DNA from: Gaeumannomyces sp. JS-464
Taxonomy: Eukaryota; Ascomycota; Sordariomycetes; Magnaporthales; Magnaporthaceae
NCBI GenBank assembly: GCA_002197995.1
Contig: NGZR01000002.1
Coordinates: 1,736,001-1,800,000 of the forward strand
DNA: 64,000 bases
Reading direction: 5' to 3'
Positions 46,973-58,859 of this stretch are shown in pieces. Position 1 is the first letter of the stretch. The number at the start of each line of letters is the position of its first letter. The position numbers and the translations under genes were made by a program. The notes beneath the pieces were generated by a model that was given only the letters and a program-made list of their open reading frames with translations, searched no databases and was not told where the DNA came from.

Positions 46973-48213
46973 GATCGCGGCTGTCGGGGCAATAGCTTTG
47001 TTGCTGGTGACGCTCCAACGGCCGGAGGTAGACAGCCGTCGCTGTGGGGAGTTGGCGATTCTCGTAGACGCAACCGTGGGGGTCGGTCGACTTGTCTACC
47101 TAGGTAGGTTGTAGAGGGTGGAAGGGCAGAGTTGGTATTTGTAGGCTTGAAAGTTTTCTCTCTTGCTGAAGCAGGTTTTCCCCCGCCTGCCCGGGTGATG
47201 TTTGCACAGAAGGATGTTTGCACAGCAGAAGTAGTCGCGTCACTGAGCCGTGGACTGCCCGTTTGGGAATGAGCACCTGAGGCAGCCAAAACCCACAATA
47301 CGATGGCCTTCCGCATCTTTTTCGTTTCCTTTTCCTTTTTCCTTTCCCTCATTTTCCCCACGTTTTTCTCTCTTTTTTTCCTCACCTTTTATCCTTTCCT
47401 TCCCCCGGCGGCGGAATATTAAAATGCGGTAGTTTCAACGCCGTAGTACTAGATCCGGGACGGGGCGGCGTGCCAGGGGCAATCTCCCGCGCCGGAACGG
47501 AACGGGACTCATTTAATTACAACGACTGGGAGGGGAGGGATTGATGTCGCGGAGGATCGCGAAGTGTGCGAGAACAGCAGGGGAAGAATGCCTGCAAGCC
47601 TAATGAGGGCAGACTATCCTAAAAAAAAAAAAAGCCGATCTCGATTCGTTCTGTTCATCTGCTTTTAAGGTGTTCCAGGCCATTCAGTGGACCTGGGAGT
47701 GGCAGCAGGTCTATGATCCTGTTGAGGAATCACAGGAGCTAGCGAGTCTAAATTCGACGAGCAACGGGACGACCCGACTTCCAACACGCCAGGCACGAAT
47801 ACTTCATATTCCAGGAGACAAGACAAGAAACGCTGCAAACGCTAAACATGTAATTAAACTGCCAAATTACACCTCGCTATCATTATCGTCCTACATGAAT
47901 CGTTCCCTTCAAATCATTCTACAAAACTCCCTGTACATGCCATTTTGTTGGTCTTCCACTGCCGCCTCGTGATATCGTATGCCAGCGTGGCCGCAAGGCT
48001 CATGCCCTTCTAGACAAAGAAAAAAAAGAGAGACAAACACATAAAATGATACATACATGGAGTGGTTGGTTTTAAAAAATTTTTATGCAAAGAGCCAGCC
48101 TTCTATTAGCGTTCGGTGACGGAACAAAGGGGAAAAAGGAGAAAAAAAGGAGAGGTTGACAAATGAAATTGGCAACGAATGAAACGGGCAACAAAGGGAA
48201 ATCGAAACATCGT
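46973..48213. other. intergenic, no gene seen
   Basis: Promoter side of the F-box gene with a purine/pyrimidine-biased leader near 47320-47400 and a short A-run at 47621. No domain is found in any frame. Confidence 0.5.
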
Positions 48214-51200
48214 TCACGCCTGGCTGTCTGCGCCAGTCCGGGAGGAGCTGCGAGAAGTGCGGAGCTCCTTGAGCTCGTTCTTCTTCATGACTTGCCTGCA
48301 GAGGAAAATGGTTAGTTTGCTGTTCGGGAAACGGGCGGAGCATGTCGTGTGTGCGGGCAAGACTTACATCCTACCGCGGTCCTGCGTCGGCCGCACAAAG
48401 AAAAAGCCCTCCTTGGCCTTCTTCTTGGCCTCCTTCCGCGACTTGGACGCTTCCGAGATCTTCGTCTTGAGCGCCGCGATGTGCGCCGACATGCGCTGCA
48501 TCTCCGCCATGGCCTCCTGCTGCGCCGCCTGGGCCTCGGCCGTCTGCTGCTGGGCCAGCGCGATCTTGGAGGCTAGCGCCGCCGCCTGCGCCGCCGCCTC
48601 GTCGCGCAGCTCGGGGATCCTCCTGGTCTCGGCCTCGAGCGCCGCCTTCTGGGCCTCGAGGCCCGCCTTCTCCGTGGCCAAGGCCGCGATCTTGGTGTCT
48701 GCCTCGGCCGCCTTGTTGTCCACCTCGGCCTGCAGCGCGTTGACCTTCTCAGACAGCTCGTCCTTCTCTTTGCCGAACTTGATGACGGCGGCGGTGTAGT
48801 CCTCGGGCGTCTTGTCCTGAAGCTCCTTGAGCTCGGCCTGGATCTTGGTGGCCTCAGCCTCGGCCGCATTGATCTTGTCCTGCAGCTCCGCCAGAGACCT
48901 TGCACTCTCCTCCTTAGCAGCGGCGACCTCCCTCTCGGTCATTTCCTTGGCCTCTGCCAGCTGCTTCTCTTTCTCGGTCTCGATGGCAGTGATCTTGTTG
49001 GTGAGCGCAGTGACGACCATCTCGCCCTGCTCCTTGGTGGCGGCGAGCTCCTTCTCCTTCTCCTCCTTGGCGGCAGTGAGGATGACCACTTCTGTCGAGA
49101 GGCCATTCTTCTCGGTCGTCAGGGTCGTGATCTGGGTGTCTTTCTCGGCGGTGGCTTTCTCCAGGTCATCAACCCTGGCCTGCTTGTTCTTGATCTCCTC
49201 CTCGACGTTGGCGACCTTGGTCTCCAAAACGGCCTTCTCACCCTCAAGCGTGGCGATGGTGACCCTCATCTTGGAGCCATCATCCTCCAGCTCGGCGATC
49301 CTCTTCTCCGCCTCAGCCTTGGCCACCTGAAGTGTCATCTTCTCCTCGGTGAGGATGACTACCTCGGCCTTGGACCTTGTCAGCTCGATGTTAAGCTCGT
49401 CGCGCGCCTTGGTCAGATCCTCAATCTCCATGGCCTTGTTCTTGACCTCAGCCTCGAATCCGTTCACCTTGATCTCCAGGACCTCGCGCACCAGCTCGCT
49501 GGCAGCCAGACGCTCAATGGTGACGATCTCGGACTGTGACTTGGCCGCCCTGACGTCGGCAACTTCCTGCTCCAGGATGCTGATGCGGGCCTGGGCCTCG
49601 ATCTTGGAGTCACGGGCCTGGTCGCGCTCCTTCTCGGCCTGCGCCAGCAGGGCGCAGCGGTCCTCGAGCGCCTTGCTCTGCTCCAGGAGCGTCTCCCTGA
49701 CTCCAGCCAGGTCCTTGGCCTGCCGCTCAATCTGATACTGGAGCTCCTCACTGCGGCGGGCGAGCTCCTCGCTCCGGCTGCGCTCTTGGTCGCGAGCCAG
49801 AACCAGGGCCTGCATGTTGTTCTCCTGCCTCTCACGCTCGGCCTGCTCCGCCTCACGCTGTGCCTGCATGACAGACAGACGCTCGAGTGCGCCGCTGAGC
49901 TGCTCCTTGGACTCCTGGGCCTCGGCCTCGCGCTGGGCCTGCATAACTGAGAGACGCTCGAGCGCGCCGCTCAGCTGCTCCTTGGATGCCAGAGCCTCGG
50001 CCGTGGCAGCAGCAGCGGCAGCGGCCGCGGCGGCCTCAGTCTCACGTGCGTGGGAGGGCGACGGGCTGCGGGCACGGATGAGGGCCATCTTGGACTCGGC
50101 CTCTTCCTGCAGCTGGCGCTCCAGGTCGGCAATCTTACCGAGAAGATCGGCCTCGATGCGTTGGCGGCGGCGGACCTCTTCCTCGCGCCGCTTGATCTGT
50201 TCCTCAGACTCCTTGGGCGCCGGCGGGGCAATGACCTCAATGTGCAAGGTACGGCGGCCGGCCTCGGAGCGTGCCGATGAGGCTGGGCGCGGGGGCGGAG
50301 GGGGTGCACCCTTGTTCGCAATAATGCGCTCCAGTGCGCGGGTGCTAGGAGGGGAGTTCGGGCGGCTGCCGCCGTGGTTGTGGTGGCGGCGGCTGGGCGG
50401 CGGCGGGGGCAGTGGCGTGAGCGCCCTCTTGTCATTGTTCCTGTAGCTGTTGCTGTTGTTGTTGCCGTTGCTGTTGCTGCGGCTGAGGGTGTTGTTGCCG
50501 CCATTGGGGAGGTGAACCTTGGTCTTCCTCGACGGCTTGGTGTAGCTAACAGTGATGTCAGACTCGGCGGTGGTGGCCTCGGTGTTTTCAGAGAGGTCAG
50601 TGTCACTGAAGTCAGACTCGGACTGGCGGCGTGAGTCGGGAATGTACTCGATCTCGCGCGGGCTGTGACGCGGCGACGACGGCAGCGACTGGTGGTGGGC
50701 GACGGGTCGCCTCCTGATTATCTCATTGTGCTCCTCCCGCGGGTTGGGCTCGTCCGGCTCGTCCCAGCCGCCCGGCATGGAGTAGGGAAGCCGCCCGGCG
50801 CTCTGGGGAGGAGACGGCGGCTGCGGCCTCTCGATCTTCTGGGGTGCCCGGAAGGACAGGCCCCGGGACGCCTCGGAGGCATGGTCTCGCTGTCAGTCAA
50901 CGACGCAATGGACGGCCCGCTGGCCGGGTCGGAGGGGGGCGGCGGCGGGATTGGCGGCCTGTGCTGGTGAGTGTGCTGCCCTGCGGGTGGGAGGAAGAGG
51001 GCTTCAATGCGGGCCTCAGCGAGATGCGGGCCGGCTTCTTCAGCTCCTGATGCTGGTGCTGGTTGTGCTGGTGCTGCTGCTGCTGCTGGCTGTTCTGGGT
51101 TGGCTCAGGGCCCTGCCGCGAGAGAGTCTGCAGCGCCAAGGAATGCGAGGTCGGGAAGGTGACCTTTGGCCTCCTGGGAGCGAAGGCGGCCTTGTTCACG

Positions 51201-51451
51201 CGAGGCGGCGAGCCGATCGAAGAGCCGCCAGCCGAGGCGGCGTTGGTGTTGAGGGACAGCTGGGAGTCGTTCGTGACGCTCGACCGCCTCCTCCTCAAGA
51301 GCTGTTGGGCTCCGGTGGCGATGGGGACCATGCTGCCGACGGCGCCCGACAGGCGGGACCTCAGCCTGTCCGAGGTCGACTGGTCGTCCATGCTGTTCCT
51401 GGGCCTCTCCATGACAGACATGTCTGTCCTCACGCTTGGCCTCATCATCAT
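48214..51451 (-). CDS. long coiled-coil protein with disordered N-terminus (two frame breaks)
   Basis: Exons 51451-48368 and 48295-48214 join in phase (72-nt intron) to about 1,055 aa. Residues 1 to about 370 are Ser/Pro/Gln-rich and disordered (poly-Gln with His, Pro runs such as IPPPPPS, an Asn-rich patch). From there to near the C-terminus heptads rich in Glu, Lys, Ala and Leu form a continuous coiled coil, with a poly-Ala run and a near-perfect 25-residue tandem duplication. The end is basic. Frame breaks lie near 50979-50981 and 50879-50881; one base at each restores 1,056 codons exactly. A structural or cytoskeletal/cell-tip scaffold role is plausible but is inference only. Confidence 0.8.
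49836..49985 (-). repeat. 75-bp tandem duplication within the coiled-coil gene
   Basis: Two adjacent 75-bp units encode SKEQLSGALERLSVMQAQRE plus five residues twice in a row, in frame, with only scattered silent differences. This is a recent internal duplication. Confidence 0.85.
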
Positions 51452-54400
51452 ATTTGTGGGTATCGTCGTCGATGTCGTCGAGGTGTTGGTGTATCCGTCG
51501 TCGAGAGCGGTGGACGATCTGGACGGGGTGGTCGAGTCTAGTCTAGATGGTGACCGAGTGGTAATTATTGGTAGCTGGTCGTGGTGTGTTGCGGGTTCCT
51601 AGCTGCAGAGAAGTCGTGGCCTGAAGCTCGGTGGTCCGGCTTTCCATAAATGGGTTGAGAGGGAAGGATAGGTTGCTTGGCTTCTCATCTTTCGGCGCTG
51701 TGCTGCTTTTGGGGCAAGACCTTTTGGATCAGGGCGAGGGGGCACGACGGCGGCAACACCCCGGGGCCGGGTCTATAAGAAACAAGGCGAGGGGCCCGGG
51801 GCAAATGGGGGCCAGCCCAGCAAGCCTACTGCAAGCCCAGTGCAGGCGCGCATGCGGCCCAGCCATGCCCTCCCTGGCTGCGGTGTGTGCCCTGTTGACG
51901 CATCTGACTCATAGGCCAGAGCGTTTCCAGGGCCCAGAGGGCCGCTGGCAGCGTTGGCGGGCGCGTCTCTCGGCGCCAGGCCAGCCTGAATGGTCGCAGG
52001 CAGGATGTCCCAGGGGTCGTACAGCCACTCGTTGGGCTGGCGTGGTGTGTCGTGACAGGCCCGGACCAGAGCCCAACCGCGTGACGTTGCTACCCAACGG
52101 GTTTTTGGCCAGCACTGATTCAGTCACTTGGGGCACGCCCAAAGGGCCCCGCCCTGCCATTGGCGCTGGCCGACCGGGAGCTCCCTTGCTAGGGCGGTCA
52201 GAACAGGACCGAGCTTTCCACATTGGTCGGATACCTGCATAGGCGGCATTGAGCAACGCACAAAATGGGAAGGGAGCTGCGAAATGAACAAAAAAGAAGT
52301 CGCAATGATCGTGAGGGGAAGCTGGTGGCCGGGACACATGCACTTCATTTGCTCGGCAACCCAAATCACGACCGCTTTCCGTTCTAGTAGACCAAGCTGG
52401 GTGTCGGCTTTTGGGCCGAGCGATCGCCGCTTGTCGCCAGCAACGACATTCATTATTTGCGTTGCAGCAAGGTACCAGCACGAGCAGCACCACAAGCATC
52501 TCAGTCCCTCTCCCAACGCGCCGGCTGTCGGGTCAGGTCCGCCTGGCCACGTTTCAATCCCCCAATTCTGCCTGCCAGCGACTCGTCTGGGCTCATCCGC
52601 CAGGGATTCAGGAGCCGCAGGAGTGTGAGCAAGACCGTCGGTCTGACGGTGCTGCGGCCGCGGTGGGCTGCTGCCACGAAACGGGAGGCAAAACGAGGGC
52701 GTTGTGCTGGCAGAGGATTGGACATTGATGGTGCCATATTTGGCAACGGACAACACAGTCCCAGGCAGTGCAATTCAACCGGGTGCGCGCGTGCCTATCG
52801 GACAGAAATCGAGATCTGTGACTCTATACGGGTGGGTAGGGGAACGCATTCTCTTGTGTCAGAGCTGCCCGGCGGTGGAGCGGGAGGGCGGCGCGTCGCC
52901 AACTCGGTGCCGTGGGCGTGTGTTTTGAGGCTCCGTGTCTGCTTTTCCGTGTTGGAGTCTGCCTACATTATGCCTACAGTCTGCGTACGGCAAGCGAGCA
53001 CACGATTCGATGGGGAGAGCGTTCCGATCTCCAGTCGGATCTCCAGTCGGCTCTCCAGTCGGATTGTGCACCAGTCAGTCTGCCGCTGCAATATGGTGCT
53101 TTCTGAGGTGCTTTGTGCAGCGTGTTGCTGCAGTTGCAGCGTCGACGATCCATCCAGTTGCTGTTGCAGCGGCGCTGTTGCCGCTGCAGTGTGCATGTGG
53201 TGTCTGCCTCCCCACGAGGGAAAGCTAAAATGGAGCCCAGTGTGGTCGTCGACATTAGCATCCCAGCAGCCCGCTCCGCGACTGCATCGACAGTGTCTCA
53301 ATCCGGCACCGCCTGCATGCACAGAGCCCGGCCTTGCAGTCGATGATGTGTCGCCCGGCCCCGTCTTTTTTCTCACTCGTCCGCTACTTTTCTCGGCGAG
53401 CGGCCGCTGACCACCGAGCCACTGCTAGCCCGTCCCAGCCGGCGCTAGCCAGGCCAGGTGAGAGTCAAGACGCGGGGTGCTGCAGGCTGAAATTGGCGGA
53501 AGCGAGACGCAAAATCCCACCGCCACCACTAGAATTGAGGGCCTGTTTTTGGGCCACTTACACGGCGCCTTCCCGAAACAGCTCCCCACACACACCCGTC
53601 AAGCCGCCCACCGCCTGCTGGCGGAACCCTCCGCTCCATCGTGACCCAATGTGCCCGCGACCCACGACAATCCCACCCATGACCAGGCAAGCCTGGCCCG
53701 ATGCCTTGCCCGTCGTCCTTGAGTCTCGGACCTAGGCGCCCCCCGGAGCACCGCATAGCGCTATCGAATGCAAGCCGGCCTGCTCTGATTTGTTTCTTTG
53801 CACTCGTTCCCTTCCTCTTCCCAGCCACGGCCACCCCGCTCCCAAAGAACGGCCAAGCCACCTGACCGCGAAAACAAAGCAAGCCCGGCAAATGAGGTCG
53901 ATGGGGTCAAAAAAAGGCGCACCACCACCATCAAGCAGCCGACACGTGTGTCTCGCGCCCCACACTTCTTGTCAGCCCTTGCTGCCCAACTCATCTTACA
54001 TCACCTCAAACTACCGGAACCCGTGAAAATGCAACCTTCACCTTTGGCCGCCCAATCGCGGAGACTCTATCCATGGTAGTCATCACAAGCCCGTCGCGGC
54101 CCCCAACAAGAAAAAGTGCATTTCGGGATCCTGAATGGAAGGACGCTAGAAGTGGGCGACGTCACGAGGTCGCCCCATTCGCTCGTCCAGCCAGCCTGGT
54201 CCTTTCGTTCGCTGTCACCCATTCCCCGCACCATCCATGCCGTCCCCTTTCGTTCCGCCCTCCCCAATCCTGTCTTTTCCGGCTCGGTTTGGCACAGCCC
54301 GCGCGGCTTTGGTGTGCAGTTCGCACGAGATGTAGTGGAGAAAATGCGGAAACGCCACACACGGACACACACACGCACGCATGCACAATTCCATCGGCCG

Positions 54401-56533
54401 GCATAAATTTACCTAAGCTCCTCCTCTCTGCGCGCGGGCCGGACGGCGCTCCTCCCCTCCTTCACCGCCTGCCTGCCGGTCCGCTGCCATCCACAACCAC
54501 AGGTCTGGACCCTGCCACCCCATCCTCGGAACCACCTCCCGTGTGGGCCCGCGCGCGCCTCCTCCGCCTCGACTCGCTCCCTTCCACAAAACATCCCGGA
54601 CCGGTCTTGGCGTTTGCTTCTACTGTTTTGCTGGAAACGCGGGGCGGCAGACCGCACCAGACCAATCCACCTCCGCATTCACAGGGGTCGTAAGACGCTT
54701 CCTCGGTATGATGCTAGGATTCTAGGATCCTGGGATGGATCGTATGCACGGTGTTGCTACAGCATCTGTAGTGGCATGGTGCTACGATGCGTTGCGCGAC
54801 GTAGACACAGGACATAAGCCCCTTTTCCCTTGCCTAGATCCCATCGTCCCATCAGGTCGGCACACTTGTCACTGCAGTGAACATGCCAATGCAGTAAACA
54901 CCAGCCACATGCAGAGACAGCAGAAACCGTGCGTGCGGCAAAGCGGCGGTGGGAAAAAGAAAAGAAAACCACTTTTCCTCTGACGAGTCGGTCTAGGCTC
55001 CGGCGATTGTGGCCTCCAGGATCTTGGTGAGACGGGAAGAACAGTGATCTGACATTCGGGGAGGGAGGCTTCAGCGCTCTTCTTCCATTCTTGTTTGTCA
55101 CACGTGTGCTTTCGATCGTGGTTGGCGAGCTGCGATCTGGCCCATCGGAATCCACGTAGCTCGGCTAGAGCCCGGCATCCGGCGACTGCCAAGATTTCCG
55201 TCCAGAAGGCCGGGCGGGCATGGCAAAAAGTGGACCGAGCATGCAAGTTGGCCGACGGCAAAGGAGAGAGAAAGCAGGCGAGGTGAATTTTGACCGCACA
55301 CGACGAAATTTGGACTGATGTGTTTGGGCCGAGGAGGCCTGTCGACCACACCTGGCCACTGCAGTCTCCCAGCCAGTCATTCTACCGAGGCAGCCCGCCC
55401 CGTCCTCCTCGCAATGGAATGCCCCCGCCCACCCTGTCTCGGTGGTGAATTGGGTTCCCAAAATTCCAAGGCGCACACAAACGACATCGGGCAACGTGAG
55501 GGAAAATCCCTAGCCAGTCGGGCAAATGCCACACACACGCGTGCACGCACACAAGACCTGGGCAGCGATGCAGGTACGCAAAGCAAGGCGAGGCAAAGCT
55601 CGCTTGCTCGTCGTCGTCATTCCATCCGCCGTAGACGACGTTCGCGTGATTTTTCTAGGATTGCGGGGAAAACGAGGGAAGCCCAACCCAGCCCGACGAC
55701 GGTCTGTGGGTTGATGCCCGGGCGGGCCTCCCGTTGGGTCGTGGCGGGCAAACACGGGCGTGGGCTCCAAGCCCATTCCCCAGAATCGGGTTTCTGCGCG
55801 CCGGGCTAGTGTGACAGGGTTAGATGAAAGAGGGATACCACGGTGACATATAACGATGCGACCCCGAGCTGGTAAGAAGGAGACGGATGATGCAACTGGT
55901 TGCAGAAGAGAATACATGATGGAAGGGAGGCGAAAATCTGGAAATCGACAGAGAGAGGAAGGATCCACTTCGGCGATTGCCGAGGAGGGCGTCACGTGCA
56001 TGTCATGTGATTAACACTATCATGACCACACATCAAATGCTCGAGGAAATAATTGCTTTGCTACAACGTCTACCGTAGCAGTGGTCCTTGGCGATGCCTG
56101 CTACACTAGACAAAGGAGCTCATTACAGGAGCCTCCGAAGAATCGAAGCCATTAGAAGGGGCGCGATAAGCCCGAAACCCCGTTCTCCCCGTCCACCTAC
56201 AACATAATCCAGGAGGTAGCCACAGGGACCAAAGCCCTGCCTCTTGGATGACAGCGTGCGCCACCTCCCACACCCAAAGATTACGCAAGCGCCCTCAGCA
56301 GTGGGCTATCGCGTCCGGATGAGAAATGAATTAAGAGCTGATGAGCAGGGGCCTTGAACTCCTCAGGGACATCCTTGGCGCTCGACACGGTGAGGCTAAA
56401 GAATCGCAACGAGGGATTTTGGTTAGCGGACTAGATCACATGGACAGTACGAAAGAGGGTAAGACGGGCTGGGGAGGCAAAGAGACTATGTTTTTGCGAG
56501 GGGAGAAGGGGCGCTAAAGGTTTCGTACTAGAT
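51452..56533. other. 5-kb gene-poor region
   Basis: No gene is recognised on either strand between the coiled-coil gene and the Cys-rich secreted protein gene. Open frames here are GC-driven and overlap each other on both strands. It contains a 12-bp tandem repeat at 53026-53061 and CAG/CTG-rich sequence around 53110-53200. Confidence 0.5.
53026..53061. repeat. 12-bp tandem repeat, three copies
   Basis: The unit GATCTCCAGTCG occurs at 53026-53037 and 53038-53049 and, with one change, at 53050-53061. Confidence 0.85.
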
Positions 56534-56565
56534 TTAAGAACAAATCGTTAGCTGCTTGAACATGG

Positions 56566-57042
56566 TCACAAAGGCAGAGAAGGGTCCGAACGCACCAGTT
56601 GCTCGAGCTTGGCCGGGTCGAGGTCCGCAACCTTGAACTTGGACCCGTCGGCGAGGACGAGCGTGTCGGGCTTCTGGGTGGAGGCGCACTTCTGGCTGTC
56701 GGCGGCGCACACGTCCTCGCGCACGCGCAGGCTCGACGGCACGACCCAGCGGCTGCCCGTGTAGACGGGCCCGGTGCCGGGCATGCAGAAGCTGGAGCCG
56801 GTGCGGCGGGTGCTGCGGAGCTCGCCGCAGTTGCCGCGGGCGTAGCCGCGCGCGTCGATGGAGCGGTTGACGACCCAGTACAGGCTGACCGACGTGCCCG
56901 TGCAGCAGACGTTGGCGCCCAGGTTGGTGCACACCAGGTAGTTGCCGCTGCAGTTGTTGGAGTAGTACAGCCGCACGTTGACGGCCGACGCGAGGCTGCC
57001 GCTGAGGGCCAGCATGGTGGAGGCGACCTGGGAGAAGTGCAT
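56566..57042 (-). CDS. small Cys-rich secreted protein
   Basis: From the ATG at 57042 the protein begins MHFSQVASTMLALSGSLASA, a signal peptide, followed by about 140 residues with 8-9 cysteines spread over motifs such as YYSNNCSGNYLVCTN, ANVCCTG and GNCGELRS. It has no enzyme motif. Small, secreted and Cys-rich describes many fungal effector-like and surface proteins, but no family is recognised. Two 3' ends are possible: the open frame stops at 56566, or a 44-nt intron (GTGCG...CAG, 56595-56552) leads to a different 5-residue tail ending at 56534. The gene lies alone in gene-poor DNA. Confidence 0.75.
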   Translation of the reverse strand: MHFSQVASTMLALSGSLASAVNVRLYYSNNCSGNYLVCTNLGANVCCTGTSVSLYWVVNRSIDARGYARGNCGELRSTRRTGSSFCMPGTGPVYTGSRWVVPSSLRVREDVCAADSQKCASTQKPDTLVLADGSKFKVADLDPAKLEQLVRSDPSLPL

Positions 57043-58859
57043 CTTGGGCTTGGGGTTTTTTTTTGCCTGGGAAACCTTGGTGGGCTTGTGCGGAAGCTGG
57101 AAGAATGAATCTCTTTTGAGGTCTGCTGGGAGGCTGTCTGCTGGGAGGCTGTCTACTTTGCTCTGCTGCTCTGCTTCCTCTTCTCGTTGACGATGGTCGA
57201 GGGATCGTCCCTCTTTTATAGACATTCCAGCTCAGTACCCCAGGCGTCGTGAGGCACAAGGTCTTCAGCGCAAAACGTCAATCACAGTATGGTGGTCACC
57301 GCTCGGGCTGGTGCGAAGTCTTCGTGATTGATTCGTTTGCGCTGCTCTCACATACAGCCACTGGCTATGGCCGTGCCTGACACCTCTTTCATTCAGCCCT
57401 GGCCCGAAGCCATCACGAATCGGGTGACGTCTTTCTTGGCAACAGCCAATATTTGCCTCTCCCGCCGTATACATGCATGACTCTCTCCGAAAAGTCTGGC
57501 TAGACTCGGGTGAGACTCCATTCACAAGCCACAACCGCAGCTCAGCACATGTCCTGGACCGGAAACCGCTCGATGTGTAAACCTGACCGAAGGGCACAGA
57601 CAGCTGAGGTTGTAGACAAAACACTCAGAGTGGCCCAGCATTGAAAGCTGTAGGGCTACGGTACCCACCCTACCCCGCCCTCAATATCGTCGAGACGGGA
57701 AGTATGTCCAAGCGGGATTGCGCCCGGGTTCGCGCTGCCAAGAATCCAATACAGTAAGCGCTAGGGAGCGATACGATGGTTGCATCCCGTCTCCGGTGAT
57801 TCATTTATTTTACTTCTTTGTGGTGCCAGTTCTAGGCGCGGCCATTGCTTATATTAACCTGCCTCTGAAGAGCGGTTCTGCATTTACGTTGGCTGCATCT
57901 TCGGTGGTGTCACTGCGGCTGAGCGTAAGCGGGGGCATTTTTGTCCCAGCTACGAAATCGTCGCCTACTATAGGCAGGCGAGATTTATGGGACCTGGACC
58001 CGGTTACATTGAACCCTGCGGGGTTCCTTGGCCGCATCAATATCTCACTTTAAGAATTGACGATGTAGCTGTGCTTCCAACAGCCGCCGATGACTTGCAT
58101 CGAGATGTGACTGTGCTTCCAGCCCAGCTCCGAAGGCCTGCATGAAAATGTAGCCTTATACGTCTCTCAGCTGCCCTGGCTTTGGTCCAGGCACCAAGCC
58201 CGTCGGGAAGGGCCGAGAATTTTCCCGGTGCACAAACGAATTTGTGCTATCACTACCTCTCAAGATGTTGAATTGTTCATACAACGGCTGTCCCAGTTCG
58301 TGCACAACTCTTCGCAGTGCTAACCCGCCTGAGATCTTTATGTGACAGTGAAATGATAGGGGCAGCAGTGGGACTGCCAAAGGTCTGGCAAATTATGTAT
58401 TTGAATTGAATCTCCTTCCCCTATTTAGGTGCCTAGCCATTGTCCTGGCACTAGCATGCTCACATTTCCATCTCTTATTGCTCAGTACACTCCTTTAGGC
58501 ACACCTATCGTGGCTCCAGATCTTAGATGGGGTTGTGATACCACGTGGGCGGCTTAATTGCTTGATTTAGGAAAAGATCGGCAGACAGCTAGGTTGAGAA
58601 TACGGTTGAGAAAACGAACAGGGGAGGTTTATACGCCGATCCCCTTGAGTTCCGTTAGGTTGCAAACTGCAGATCTTCACCTCTCGCCCACCACGTATTT
58701 TATTTCAGAGCCTAATCCAGGGATCCTTTGCCTATTCCAGCAATTCCTTGCTGTTCCAGCCCGCGCAGCCTAATGGCACTCAAGAGGATGCAAGATGATT
58801 TAGATTCCATGGAGCTGGAGCCCCGCTAGACTTTTGCCGGCTGGGTAATCAATCTAGTC
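57043..58859. other. intergenic, moderately AT-rich, no gene seen
   Basis: All frames carry stops and no domain is recognisable. The AT content rises towards the degenerate NLR region. Confidence 0.5.
57213..57220 (-). promoter_or_regulatory. TATA box of the Cys-rich protein gene
   Basis: The reverse strand reads TATAAAAG about 170 nt upstream of the ATG at 57042. Confidence 0.5.

Noticed and set aside
46973..47385. 5' extension of the F-box open frame with a lysine-rich start
   Set aside because: Non-coding-like; the F-box core lies in another frame starting at 46972.
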